This document shows, in pieces, positions 35,946-44,727 of a stretch of 64,000 nt of DNA. A program made the position numbers and the translations under genes. Source of the DNA: Halanaerobium saccharolyticum (GTDB lineage: Bacteria; Bacillota; Halanaerobiia; Halanaerobiales; Halanaerobiaceae); assembly GCF_003053565.1 (NCBI RefSeq), contig NZ_QAXS01000011.1, positions 1 through 64,000 on the forward strand. The letters are read 5' to 3'. The stretch's first letter is position 1. Each line of letters opens with the position of its first letter. The notes under the pieces are model-generated. The model saw nothing but the letters and a program-made list of their open reading frames with translations. It did not search any database and was not told the origin of the DNA.

Positions 35946-36302
35946 TTATTTAACTAAATCAGGCCTCAGTTTTTCAGCTTTTCTTAAATATTGATGTTTT
36001 ACCTGACTTTTTTCTCTATTCCCATCAACATGCACTAATAATCTTATCATTTTTTGACTACTATTTTCAACCTTCATTTCCTGCATACATAAAATAGGGG
36101 TTAAATCATAGCCAATTTCTCTTAATGCTTTACCGGGATAAACCTTTGTTAGATCATCAGTTGTTGTGGTAATGATACTAATTAAATCTTCTTTTTTAAG
36201 CTGATTTGCCTGGATCAGATTCTGCATTACTTCTTTAGTTGCAGCCAGAATATCTTCTTCAGTATTTTTTTCAACACTGATCGCTCCTCTTATTGCATAC
36301 AC
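35946..36302 (-). CDS. aroH: Chorismate mutase, AroH type
   Basis: This 118-residue monofunctional chorismate mutase converts chorismate to prephenate. The N-terminal RGAISVEKNTEEDI and the active-site LIRLLVHVDGN-like C-terminal region (MIRLLVHVDG) match the trimeric AroH fold. GTG start after GGGGG. It lies between rnc and cmk. Confidence 0.95.
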   Translation of the reverse strand: MYAIRGAISVEKNTEEDILAATKEVMQNLIQANQLKKEDLISIITTTTDDLTKVYPGKALREIGYDLTPILCMQEMKVENSSQKMIRLLVHVDGNREKSQVKHQYLRKAEKLRPDLVK

Positions 36303-36321
36303 TGTCTTATCCCCCTGTTAA

Positions 36322-37035
36322 CTAATCAAGTTTATTTAATTTATCTAAAGCAACTTTTGCTGCTTCCTGCTCAGCTTCCTTTTTACTTGACCCCTGCCCG
36401 GAGCCAAGATTATCTTCATTTAATTTTACAGCAACTATAAAAGTTTTATTGTGATCAGGACCTTCTTCATCAACCACTTCATATTCCGGTCTGTGATTGC
36501 CATTTTCCTGGATCACTTCCTGCAGCATTGTTTTATAATCCTGAATATGATTTCCCTCTGCTACATTTATGATATCAATTTTAAGCAGCTCAAGTATAAA
36601 ATCTGCTGCTGCTGTAAAACCCTGGTCAAGATATAAAGCACCAAAAATTGCTTCCATAGTATCTGCTAAAATTGAATCTCTTTCTCTACCACCTGTCATT
36701 TCTTCTCCTTTACCCAAGAAAAGGAACTGTCCGAGTTCAATTCTTTTGGCAACTTCTGCTAATATTGGGGCACTTACAATAACTGCCCGCATTTTTGCCA
36801 GCTCTCCCTCTGGTAAATCAGCAAACTTATTGAATATATAAGTGCTGACCGAAAGGCTTAAAACAGAATCTCCCAAAAACTCTAAACGTTCATTGTCCTT
36901 AATATTAAGACGCCTGTTTTCATTGGGGTATGACTTGTGGGTTAAGGCTCTCTGGATTAACAACTTATTATTAAATTCCAGTTTTAGACTCTTTTCAAAT
37001 TCTTTAATTTTTCTCTGATTAAACAATTTTCCCAT
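36322..37035 (-). CDS. rnc: Ribonuclease III
   Basis: This endoribonuclease of about 237 residues cleaves double-stranded RNA in rRNA maturation and regulation. It has the signature ERLEFLGDSVL, the metal-binding DTMEAIFGALYLD and a C-terminal double-stranded RNA-binding domain (about 165-235). The start at ATG 37035 (MGKLF) has a GGTGAG ribosome-binding site; the longer frame to 37083 is unlikely. It follows acpP, as in many Firmicutes. Confidence 0.96.
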   Translation of the reverse strand: MGKLFNQRKIKEFEKSLKLEFNNKLLIQRALTHKSYPNENRRLNIKDNERLEFLGDSVLSLSVSTYIFNKFADLPEGELAKMRAVIVSAPILAEVAKRIELGQFLFLGKGEEMTGGRERDSILADTMEAIFGALYLDQGFTAAADFILELLKIDIINVAEGNHIQDYKTMLQEVIQENGNHRPEYEVVDEEGPDHNKTFIVAVKLNEDNLGSGQGSSKKEAEQEAAKVALDKLNKLD

Positions 37036-37110
37036 TAATATCTCACCATCCATTAAAATAAATAAAAGGGATGAAAACTCCACAGAGGGAGCTTCATCCT
37101 TAAATATTGT

Positions 37111-37344
37111 TTAAAGAATATCTTCTAAATAACTTACAGCATCCTCTACTGTGCGAATGTCTTCTGCATCTTCATCAGGGATTTCTACATCAAATTCTTC
37201 TTCAAATGCCATTACTAATTCTACCACATCTAAAGAATCTGCTCCAAGATCTTCTATAAATGAAGAGTCTTCAGTAACTTCATCTCTGTCAACTGCTAAT
37301 TCTTCTGCTACAATATCAATAACTTTATCTAAGATATTATCCAC
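37111..37344 (-). CDS. acpP: Acyl carrier protein
   Basis: This acidic protein of about 77 residues carries the growing fatty acyl chain. The phosphopantetheine attachment site is the serine of [10 protein letters not shown]. The start is placed at GTG 37344 (MDNILDKV), eight bases after GGAGG; the GTG at 37353 is inside that ribosome-binding site. Confidence 0.97.
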   Translation of the reverse strand: MDNILDKVIDIVAEELAVDRDEVTEDSSFIEDLGADSLDVVELVMAFEEEFDVEIPDEDAEDIRTVEDAVSYLEDIL

Positions 37345-37384
37345 TCCATTCACCTCCTTCCCAGGGCCTTGAGCTCAAAACAAG

Positions 37385-38131
37385 TTAAGCGCCCATGCCT
37401 CCATCAATTTTAATTACTTCACCATTTATGTAGTTTGCATTATCTGAAGCTAAAAATGATACTAAATCTGCTACTTCTTCTGCTCTGCCAAAACGAGCCA
37501 GAGGAACCTGTTCTATGATTCCCTCTTTGATACTGTCACTCAGCTCATCTGTCATTTCTGTATCTATAAAGCCAGGAGCTATTGCATTTGAGCAGACTCC
37601 TTTTGTAGCCAGTTCTTTGGCCATTGTTTTAGTAAAGCCAACAATTCCTGCTTTTGCAGCTGAATAATTAGCCTGACCTGCATTACCATTAACTCCTACC
37701 ACAGAAGATAGATTAATTAACTTAGCATTTTCAGCTTTAAGTAAATATCTTACTGCATTTTTGGTGCAGTTAAATACACCTTTTAAATTAATATCTAAAA
37801 CCTGATCCCAGTCTTCTTCCTTCATTCTTAAAATAAGCTTATCCTTTGTAATTCCGGCATTGTTAACCAAAACATTAAGGCCGCCCATTTTTTTATAAGC
37901 AGTTTTAACTAGGTTCGCTGCCTGATCGAAATCACTCACATCAGCCTGAATCAGATGAGCAGTACCACCAGCCGCTTCAATTTCACTTTTAACATCTTCG
38001 GCTCTTTCCTTAGAATGAGCATAATTAATAACAACTTCTGCCCCTAAAGCAGCCATTTTCTTTGCTATTTCAGCTCCTATGCCGCGGGAGCTTCCTGTGA
38101 TTAATACTTTTTTATCGTTAAGGTTTATCAA
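37385..38131 (-). CDS. fabG: 3-oxoacyl-[ACP] reductase FabG
   Basis: This short-chain dehydrogenase of about 248 residues reduces 3-oxoacyl-ACP. It has the NADPH motif GSSRGIG, NNAG, and the catalytic Ser (LSSVVG) and Tyr-Lys (YSAAK). The start is placed at TTG 38131, eight bases after GAGG; GTG 38140 overlaps the ribosome-binding site. It lies between fabK and acpP. Confidence 0.96.
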   Translation of the reverse strand: MINLNDKKVLITGSSRGIGAEIAKKMAALGAEVVINYAHSKERAEDVKSEIEAAGGTAHLIQADVSDFDQAANLVKTAYKKMGGLNVLVNNAGITKDKLILRMKEEDWDQVLDINLKGVFNCTKNAVRYLLKAENAKLINLSSVVGVNGNAGQANYSAAKAGIVGFTKTMAKELATKGVCSNAIAPGFIDTEMTDELSDSIKEGIIEQVPLARFGRAEEVADLVSFLASDNANYINGEVIKIDGGMGA

Positions 38132-38174
38132 ATTTGACACCTCTTTTTTCTTATAATAAATTTAAGATATTATA

Positions 38175-39122
38175 TTACTTCAGCAGACTGTGACTATTTT
38201 TAATAACAGCTTCTGCTTCTTCAATAATCTCATCTACTATTTCTCTTACACTTTTAATTTCAGAAATCATTCCTGAAATCTGACCGGCCATTACACTACC
38301 CTGGTCAACATCACCATCAATAACAGCGTCTCGAAGCTTACCTGATCCCAGTTCTTCTACTTCTTCAGGTTTGGCCCCTTCCTTTTCCAGCCTGTCTATC
38401 TCTTTAGTCAGCTTGTTTTTAAGGTTTCGCACCGGATGGCCTGTGCTGCGGCCTGTAACAACTGCATCACGATCTCTGGCTCCTACAATGGCCTTTTTAA
38501 AGTCTTCAGAAGCAGTACACTCTTCAGAACAGACAAATCTGGTCCCAATCTGAGCACCCTTTGCTCCCAGAGCAAGCACTGCCGCCAGACCCCGGCCGTC
38601 AGCAACTCCACCAGCTGCTATTACCGGTACCTCAACTGCATTAACTACCTGAGGTACTAAAGCCATAGTAGTCAGCTCTCCGATATGACCTCCAGCCTCT
38701 GTTCCTTCTACTATAACTGCATCTACCTTTAGCCTTTCCATTCTTCTGGCTAAAGCTACAGAAGGAACTACAGGAATAACTTTAGATCCTACTTCCTGAA
38801 ATCTTTTTACATGTTTACCAGGATTACCGGCACCTGTAGTAATTACAGGAACTTTTTTCTCTATTGCCAGTTCTATTATATCATCTGCAAAAGGAGAGAG
38901 TAACATAATATTTAAACCAAATGGTTTATCTGTCAGTTCTCTTACCTTTTCAATTTCTTTTTCAATAACATCTGCCGGAGCATTACCAGCTCCAATTATA
39001 CCCAGGCCACCTGCACTGGAAACAGCTGCAGCAAGTTCGCCAGTTGCAACCCAGGCCATACCTCCCTGAATAATTGGCTTCTCAATCTCTAGTAAATCAC
39101 ATAGTTCAGTTTTCAATGCCAT
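38175..39122 (-). CDS. fabK: Enoyl-[ACP] reductase II FabK
   Basis: This 315-residue FMN-dependent enoyl-ACP reductase of the nitronate monooxygenase-like TIM-barrel family has PIIQGGMAWVA at the start, EGTEAGGHIG, and AAGGVADGRG with the following GAQIGTRF phosphate-binding segment. Being next to plsX and fabG supports FabK rather than nitronate monooxygenase. Its ATG directly follows the plsX stop. Confidence 0.94.
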   Translation of the reverse strand: MALKTELCDLLEIEKPIIQGGMAWVATGELAAAVSSAGGLGIIGAGNAPADVIEKEIEKVRELTDKPFGLNIMLLSPFADDIIELAIEKKVPVITTGAGNPGKHVKRFQEVGSKVIPVVPSVALARRMERLKVDAVIVEGTEAGGHIGELTTMALVPQVVNAVEVPVIAAGGVADGRGLAAVLALGAKGAQIGTRFVCSEECTASEDFKKAIVGARDRDAVVTGRSTGHPVRNLKNKLTKEIDRLEKEGAKPEEVEELGSGKLRDAVIDGDVDQGSVMAGQISGMISEIKSVREIVDEIIEEAEAVIKNSHSLLK

Positions 39123-40136
39123 TTATTCCAACTCCTCATTCTTTTCTAACTCACTTTTTATCAGTGCTACTATATCTTCTTTAACAGTATTTTTAGCAGT
39201 TTTAACAGCATTATAAATAGCAGTCCCATCCGAACTACCGTGACTGATAATAACAATACCATTAACCCCTAATAAAGGAGCTCCTCCATACTGTCTGTAA
39301 TCAATTTTTTTCAAAACTTTTTTTAAATATGGTTTCAATAACAGCGCAGCCAGTTTTGATCTTAGATTAGTCTGAAAGCTTTCCTTAATTAAATCAAGAA
39401 AAAATGAAGCTGCCCCTTCTGTTGTTTTTAAAACTACATTGCCGACAAATCCATCTGTTACAACAACATCAACTTTGTCACTGAAAATATCTCTACCTTC
39501 AACATTACCAATAAAATTTTTGATCCGCTGATCATTACTTAAAATTTCATAGCTTTCTTTGCTTAAATTATTTCCCTTGCTCTCCTCTTCCCCAATATTT
39601 AAAAGAGCAACTTTAGGATTATCAATCTTCATTAAATTTTCCGCATAAAGCTGGCCCATCAAAGCAAACTGCTGTAGATTTTCGGGGCTGCAGTCAGTGT
39701 TGGCTCCATTATCTAAAACCAGAGTACTGCCATTTGCAGCAGGAAACTGAATTGCAATTGGTGGTCTAGAAACACCTTTAATCCGACCTACCCTTAATAA
39801 TCCAGCTGCCATCACCGAACCTGTATTACCTGGAGAAATAAAAGCATCAACTTTTTGATCCTTCAATAATCCTGCACCTACATTAACTGTTGCATTTTTC
39901 TTGCTGCGCAGAGCTTTGATTGGAGATTCTTGCATCGTAATTATTTGATCAGCATTTTCTATTTTAAGCCTTTTCGAATCAAAGTCAGTTTTTGCTAACT
40001 CTTCGCTTATAATATCATATTCACCAATCAGGGTCAATTCAATTTCTGCTTCTTCTCTCAATGCTTTTAAAGCTCCTGCAATTAATTCTGCAGCATCCTT
40101 TTCTCCACTCATAACATCAACAGCTATTCTATACAA
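39123..40136 (-). CDS. plsX: Phosphate acyltransferase PlsX
   Basis: This 337-residue peripheral enzyme makes acyl-phosphate from acyl-ACP. It has the N-terminal IAVDVMSGEKDA and later SPGNTGSVMAAGL, LNIGEEESKGN and GFVGNVVLKTTEG segments. The start is TTG with GGGAGG upstream. It is the first gene of the plsX-fabK-fabG-acpP-rnc run and has its own promoter. Confidence 0.96.
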   Translation of the reverse strand: MYRIAVDVMSGEKDAAELIAGALKALREEAEIELTLIGEYDIISEELAKTDFDSKRLKIENADQIITMQESPIKALRSKKNATVNVGAGLLKDQKVDAFISPGNTGSVMAAGLLRVGRIKGVSRPPIAIQFPAANGSTLVLDNGANTDCSPENLQQFALMGQLYAENLMKIDNPKVALLNIGEEESKGNNLSKESYEILSNDQRIKNFIGNVEGRDIFSDKVDVVVTDGFVGNVVLKTTEGAASFFLDLIKESFQTNLRSKLAALLLKPYLKKVLKKIDYRQYGGAPLLGVNGIVIISHGSSDGTAIYNAVKTAKNTVKEDIVALIKSELEKNEELE

Positions 40137-40193
40137 TATTGCCGCCTCCCGGGTTCAAAAAAAGAAAATTTATATCTGTATCATTTGGAAAAC

Positions 40194-40222
40194 ATTATAT
40201 CTCAACCGTCGGTCAAATGCAA
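40194..40222 (-). promoter_or_regulatory. Promoter upstream of plsX
   Basis: On the minus strand TTGCAT (40222-40217) and a perfect TATAAT (40199-40194) are 17 bp apart, about 58 bp before the plsX start. I saw no FapR-type operator nearby. Confidence 0.7.
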
Positions 40223-40232
40223 GTTTATGGCA

Positions 40233-40276
40233 AGAAAAAAACAGAGAATCTCCTGCAGAGAGATCTCTGTTTTTCT
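40233..40276 (-). terminator. Terminator after rpmF
   Basis: AAAACAGAGA and TCTCTGTTTT form a stem followed by a T-rich tract on the minus strand just after the L32 stop. It separates yceD-rpmF from the plsX operon. Confidence 0.8.
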
Positions 40277-40284
40277 AAAATATT

Positions 40285-40458
40285 TTAATTTCCGCTCACC
40301 TTTTTGCCATCATAATGTCCACATTCAGGGCATACATGATGAGGTAAAATCTTTTCATGGCAGTTTGAACATTCTACTAGACTTGGAGCACTCAGCTTCT
40401 TATGAGTACGTCTTTTACGCTTACGAGTTTTAGAAGTTCGTTTCTTTGGTACAGCCAT
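40285..40458 (-). CDS. rpmF: 50S ribosomal protein L32
   Basis: This 57-residue basic ribosomal protein begins [19 protein letters not shown]. Two cysteine pairs (CSNC and CPEC) form a zinc ribbon. Start ATG 40458 lies eight bases after GGAGG; a GTG at 40467 overlaps the ribosome-binding site. It follows yceD, the usual partner. Confidence 0.97.
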   Translation of the reverse strand: MAVPKKRTSKTRKRKRRTHKKLSAPSLVECSNCHEKILPHHVCPECGHYDGKKVSGN

Positions 40459-40476
40459 TATATACACCTCCTTTGC

Positions 40477-40959
40477 TTATTTATCTTCACTTTCATTATA
40501 AAAGTCTTTAAGCTTTGCCAGACGTGGATCAACCACTTCTACCTCACAGTCACATTCCTCTTCATTTAAGTTCTGACCACATTCAGGACAGATGCCCTTG
40601 CAGTCTTCAGAACAGAGAGGTTTCATGGGTAAGGATAAAATAATGTTATCCACGACTATTTCGTCTAAATATAGTTCTTCCTCATCTTCCATTTCACTTT
40701 TTAAAATATCTTCGGAAATATCGAGCTCAACAGGAGAACTATACTTTTGTAAGCAGCGACTGCAGCTTAAAATTAATTCTGCTTGCAATTTACCATTTAC
40801 TACAAAAGAATCACTGGTATTAAAAATCTCTAAGTCAAGCTTAATTGGTTCTTCAATTTCAATTTCGCGGTTAGCAAATTCTAAATCATGAAATTCAAGC
40901 TCCAGTGATACCTGTTTGCTACCTCCAATTTCTTTTAAATCGCTGAGGTTTATATACAA
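40477..40959 (-). CDS. yceD: YceD family (DUF177) protein
   Basis: This 160-residue protein is of the family found next to rpmF and linked to 23S rRNA accumulation in other bacteria. It has CSRC near the middle and CSEDCKGICPECGQNL near the C-terminus, a likely metal-binding cluster. The start is TTG after GGGGTGATC. It is strongly acidic. The molecular role is not settled. Confidence 0.92.
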   Translation of the reverse strand: MYINLSDLKEIGGSKQVSLELEFHDLEFANREIEIEEPIKLDLEIFNTSDSFVVNGKLQAELILSCSRCLQKYSSPVELDISEDILKSEMEDEEELYLDEIVVDNIILSLPMKPLCSEDCKGICPECGQNLNEEECDCEVEVVDPRLAKLKDFYNESEDK

Positions 40960-41030
40960 TTTATCTGATCACCCCTGTAAATAGCCACGTTTTATTATAT
41001 AAAAAGCAGCCTAAACTGTCAAGAAGAAAT

Positions 41031-42227
41031 TTACTTATTTACTAATTCCATTGTATCTCTGGCGATAACCAATTCCTCGTTTGTTGGAATAACCATTGCT
41101 TTAACTTTAGAATCATCAGTTGAAATAAATACTTCCTTACCACGGCTGTCATTTGCCTCATGGTCTACCTCTACTCCTAAATATTCAAGTCCTTCCAGAA
41201 CTCCTGCTCTGGTATCTATAGAATTTTCACCGATTCCGGCTGTAAAGACAATAGCATCAACACCGCCCATTGCAGCTGTATAAGCTCCAATATATTTCTT
41301 CACTCTGTAATTAAAGAGTTCAATTGCAATTTCTGCCTGATGATTTCCTTCAGCAGCAGCATCTTCTACATCACGAGAATCACTGCTGACACCGGAAACA
41401 CCTAAAAGACCACTTTCTTTATTCAAGATATCATCCATCTCTGAAGCGGAAATATCTTCCTTATCCATGATAAATGGAATTATAGCCGGATCAATATCTC
41501 CACAGCGGGTACCCATTACCAGGCCTTCTAAAGGAGTTAATCCCATACTTGTATCTACAGATTTACCATTTTTAACTGCTGCTACACTGGCACCATTACC
41601 TAGATGACAGGTCACAATTTTAAGTTCAGATAAAGGTTGATCCATCATCTGAGCTGCTCGTTTAGCAACAAAGCCGTGAGAAGTTCCGTGAAAACCATAT
41701 CTTCTTACCCCATATTTCTTATAATATTCATAAGGAAGGGCATAAATAAATGCTTTCTCTGGCATTGACTGGTGGAAAGCTGTATCAAAAACTCCAACCT
41801 GAGGTTTGTCAGGCATTAGTTCTTTACAAACTTTAATCCCCATAATATTAGGAGGATTGTGTAAAGGAGCTAAATCAGCAACATCTTCCAGTTTTTTAAT
41901 TGCCTGATCATCAATTATAGTAGATTCTGCAAATGCTTCCCCACCGTGAACAATTCGGTGTCCAATCGCCTCTACTTCATCCATATCTTCCAGTACACCG
42001 TGGTCTTTGGAAAGCAGTGTTTCTATTAATAATTCAATTCCTACCTTATGTGTAGGAATATCTTTTTCAATTACAATTTCTTCACCTGCACCATTTTCAT
42101 ATTCTAAAAATGAGTCATCAATTCCAATTCTTTGAATTAAACCCTTTGCCAGTACACTCTCTGTTTCCATATTGAATAACTGATACTTTAAAGACGAACT
42201 ACCACTATTAATTACAAGTATTTTCAT
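41031..42227 (-). CDS. ackA: Acetate kinase
   Basis: This 398-residue ASKHA enzyme makes ATP and acetate from acetyl-phosphate. It has the N-terminal INSGSSSLKYQ, the GEAF and FDTAFHQ segments, HLGNGAS and GGVDAIVFTAGIGEN. It follows pta by 19 bp, so together they form the substrate-level phosphorylation branch of fermentation. Confidence 0.98.
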   Translation of the reverse strand: MKILVINSGSSSLKYQLFNMETESVLAKGLIQRIGIDDSFLEYENGAGEEIVIEKDIPTHKVGIELLIETLLSKDHGVLEDMDEVEAIGHRIVHGGEAFAESTIIDDQAIKKLEDVADLAPLHNPPNIMGIKVCKELMPDKPQVGVFDTAFHQSMPEKAFIYALPYEYYKKYGVRRYGFHGTSHGFVAKRAAQMMDQPLSELKIVTCHLGNGASVAAVKNGKSVDTSMGLTPLEGLVMGTRCGDIDPAIIPFIMDKEDISASEMDDILNKESGLLGVSGVSSDSRDVEDAAAEGNHQAEIAIELFNYRVKKYIGAYTAAMGGVDAIVFTAGIGENSIDTRAGVLEGLEYLGVEVDHEANDSRGKEVFISTDDSKVKAMVIPTNEELVIARDTMELVNK

Positions 42228-42246
42228 TTTCTTCCCCCTATAAATT

Positions 42247-43245
42247 TTATTTATTTTGAGCCTGTACTGCTGTAATTGCTGTTAAATTAACAACATCATC
42301 TACTGAACAGCCGCGAGACAGGTCATTGATTGGTGCTGCCAGCCCCTGTAGAATTGGACCAACTGCATCTGCACCTGCAAGTCTCTGTACAAGCTTATAA
42401 CCAATATTTCCTGACTGTAAATCAGGGAAAACTAAAACATTTGCTCTTCCAGCTATTTCACTGTCTGGAGCTTTTCTTTGACCAACACTTTCTACTAAAG
42501 CAGCATCTGCCTGCATTTCACCGTCAATCTTTAAATGAGGTGCATTCTGATGGGCAATCTTTACTGCCTGCTGTACATTATCTACATTTTCATGCCGGGC
42601 ACTGCCCATTGTGGAGAATGAAAGCATCGCTACTTTTGGATCAAAATCTAATAATCTGTGTGCTGTATCAGCTGTAGTTATCGCTATCTCTGCCAGCTGT
42701 TCTGAATTTGGAGCTGGATTTACAGCACAGTCAGAAAAGACCATTACTCCCTCTTCTCCAAATGATTTATCTTTAAGGACCATTATAATTGCACTGGAAA
42801 CTGTTGAAATCCCTTCTGCAGTTTTTACTATCTGAAAAGCCGGTCTTAAAACATTACCGGTTGCATTAGCTGCTCCGGCAACCATTCCATCTGCTTTATC
42901 TGTATAAATCATCATTGTTCCAAAATACAGTGGGTCTTTGATAGCTTTTTCTGCTTCTTCCCGGCTAATCCCTTTATGTTTTCTTAATTCAAAAAATTCA
43001 TCTCTGAACTCAGTTATGTAATCAGAATTTTCAGGATCAATAATTTCAACCCCGTCTAAATCAACTTCATACTCCTCTGCAGATTTTTGAATAGATTTTA
43101 GATTACCTAAAATTACAATTTCGGCAATCCCTTCAGCTTCTATTTCTGCTGCGGCTTTAACTATTCTTTCGTCATCACCTTCAGCAAAAACAATTTTCTT
43201 TAAATCAGAAGCTGCTCTCTCCTTGAAATTTTTAAGTACATCCAT
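42247..43245 (-). CDS. pta: Phosphate acetyltransferase
   Basis: This 332-residue short-form Pta interconverts acetyl-CoA and acetyl-phosphate. It has KIVFAEGDDERIVKAA at the start, DGMVAGAANATG, and NVLVFPDLQSGNIGYKL with QRLAGADAVGPI following. It is the first gene of the pta-ackA pair, with a GGGGGAGG ribosome-binding site and a divergent tmcAL gene upstream. Confidence 0.98.
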   Translation of the reverse strand: MDVLKNFKERAASDLKKIVFAEGDDERIVKAAAEIEAEGIAEIVILGNLKSIQKSAEEYEVDLDGVEIIDPENSDYITEFRDEFFELRKHKGISREEAEKAIKDPLYFGTMMIYTDKADGMVAGAANATGNVLRPAFQIVKTAEGISTVSSAIIMVLKDKSFGEEGVMVFSDCAVNPAPNSEQLAEIAITTADTAHRLLDFDPKVAMLSFSTMGSARHENVDNVQQAVKIAHQNAPHLKIDGEMQADAALVESVGQRKAPDSEIAGRANVLVFPDLQSGNIGYKLVQRLAGADAVGPILQGLAAPINDLSRGCSVDDVVNLTAITAVQAQNK

Positions 43246-43432
43246 CTTAAATATCCTCCCCCGTGGTTTTAAAATATGTAATTTGTTCTTTATATATTTA
43301 TTTGCTATTATATATATAATACTGTGTTAAAGTATCAAATCCTTCTTTATAGAAAGAAGTTCGAAAAGTAAAACTTTTATTATACAGTAGTACTTAATTA
43401 ATTAAATCAAATTTAAATAATGAGGTGTTTTT

Positions 43433-44719
43433 ATGGCATTAACTGCATTGATTACAGAATATAACCCTTTTCATAATGGTCATCAATATCATCTAAACCA
43501 GAGTAAAAAAATAACAAAAAATGATGAGCTGCTTGTAATTATGAGTGGGAATTTTACTCAGCGTGGAGATGCAGCTCTTTTAGATAAATGGGCTCGAACA
43601 CGGCAGGCCCTAAAATGTGGTGCTGATCTTGTTCTAGAACTCCCTTTAATTTATAATATTCGGAGTGCTGAATATTTTGCTCATTACTCGGTTTTAAGTT
43701 TAGAAAAAACTAAGCTGGTAGATTCAATTGTCTTCGGCAGTGAAGCCGGCAATATTGAGATCCTTACTGCTGCTGCAGACGCATTTGCAAATGAAAGCTC
43801 TGAATTTAAAGCTGAACTGCAGAGATATTTGAAAACTGGTATTGATTTTCCAACCGCAAGGCGCCAAGCCCTCCTTGCCTGCATTCAGTATTATCCAAAG
43901 CTGCAGAAATTTAACAAAAATCATATCGAAAAAGTATTGAAAGCTCCCAATAACATCCTGGGCATAGAATATCTAAAGTCATTAATTAAGTTAGATTCAG
44001 ATATCAAGCCATATACTATTAAAAGAACCGGTACAGACTACCACAGCCAAAATATAAATAAAAACTATGCCAGCGCTTCCCTGATCAGAAATATTATTAA
44101 TTCTAAAGCCCGGGCTGAGGCAGTGACTGATGTCAGAAGTTTAATGCCAGCTGAGTCCTGGAAAATTTTAAAAGATGAAATCAAACAGGGACGTTATGTT
44201 ACAAAGAAGGCTGAAGAAAAGCTTTTCAACAAAGTAGTTGATCAGTTAAGACGCCTTCAGGCTGATGATTTAAGAAAATATAAGGGTATTAAAAACGGAC
44301 TGGAAAATAGAATAATTGAGAAAGCAGCGGCTGCTTATAATTCTGATTCATTTCTGGAATCTCTGAAATCTAAAAATCTAACAGAAAGCAGGCTTAAAAG
44401 AAAACTGCTGCAGCTTTATTTTGAGCTTGAATCTGAAAAAATAAAGCTGGTAGAAAAAAATGCTCCTCACTATCTAAGAGTGCTGGGAATACGAAAAGGT
44501 AAAGAATATTTACTTTCTCAGCTCAAAGCAAAATCTGAGCTTGAAATAATAATCAATCCAGCTGCAGAATTGAATTCTGTTGATTTAAAGACCAGTAATC
44601 CACTTGCGCTTTCCTTGAGTTATGATCTACTGGCTTCAGACCTTTATTCACTGCTGTATCAGAACCCAGCGCACAGTAAATCTCACAGAGATTTTTACCA
44701 GAAATTAATTAAAATCTAA
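43433..44719 (+). CDS. tmcAL: tRNA(Met) cytidine acetate ligase TmcAL
   Basis: This 428-residue homologue of Bacillus YlbM forms N4-acetylcytidine at position 34 of elongator tRNA-Met using acetate and ATP. It shows the nucleotidyltransferase motif EYNPFHNGHQYHL with HNGH, and SGNFTQRGDAAL. Acetate is its substrate and the divergent pta-ackA genes make acetate, so the neighbourhood is apt. ATG start with a GAGGTG ribosome-binding site. It ends only 8 bp from the convergent sepM gene. Confidence 0.94.
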   Translation: MALTALITEYNPFHNGHQYHLNQSKKITKNDELLVIMSGNFTQRGDAALLDKWARTRQALKCGADLVLELPLIYNIRSAEYFAHYSVLSLEKTKLVDSIVFGSEAGNIEILTAAADAFANESSEFKAELQRYLKTGIDFPTARRQALLACIQYYPKLQKFNKNHIEKVLKAPNNILGIEYLKSLIKLDSDIKPYTIKRTGTDYHSQNINKNYASASLIRNIINSKARAEAVTDVRSLMPAESWKILKDEIKQGRYVTKKAEEKLFNKVVDQLRRLQADDLRKYKGIKNGLENRIIEKAAAAYNSDSFLESLKSKNLTESRLKRKLLQLYFELESEKIKLVEKNAPHYLRVLGIRKGKEYLLSQLKAKSELEIIINPAAELNSVDLKTSNPLALSLSYDLLASDLYSLLYQNPAHSKSHRDFYQKLIKI

Positions 44720-44727
44720 ACTATCCC

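Noticed and set aside
40137-40284. FapR operator upstream of plsX
   Set aside because: No sequence resembling the palindromic FapR site was found, and no fapR gene is in the cluster. Only a promoter and the rpmF terminator are visible.
42330-42677. 115-residue plus-strand ORF inside pta
   Set aside because: It is fully antisense to conserved Pta sequence, has no ribosome-binding site and no recognisable motifs.
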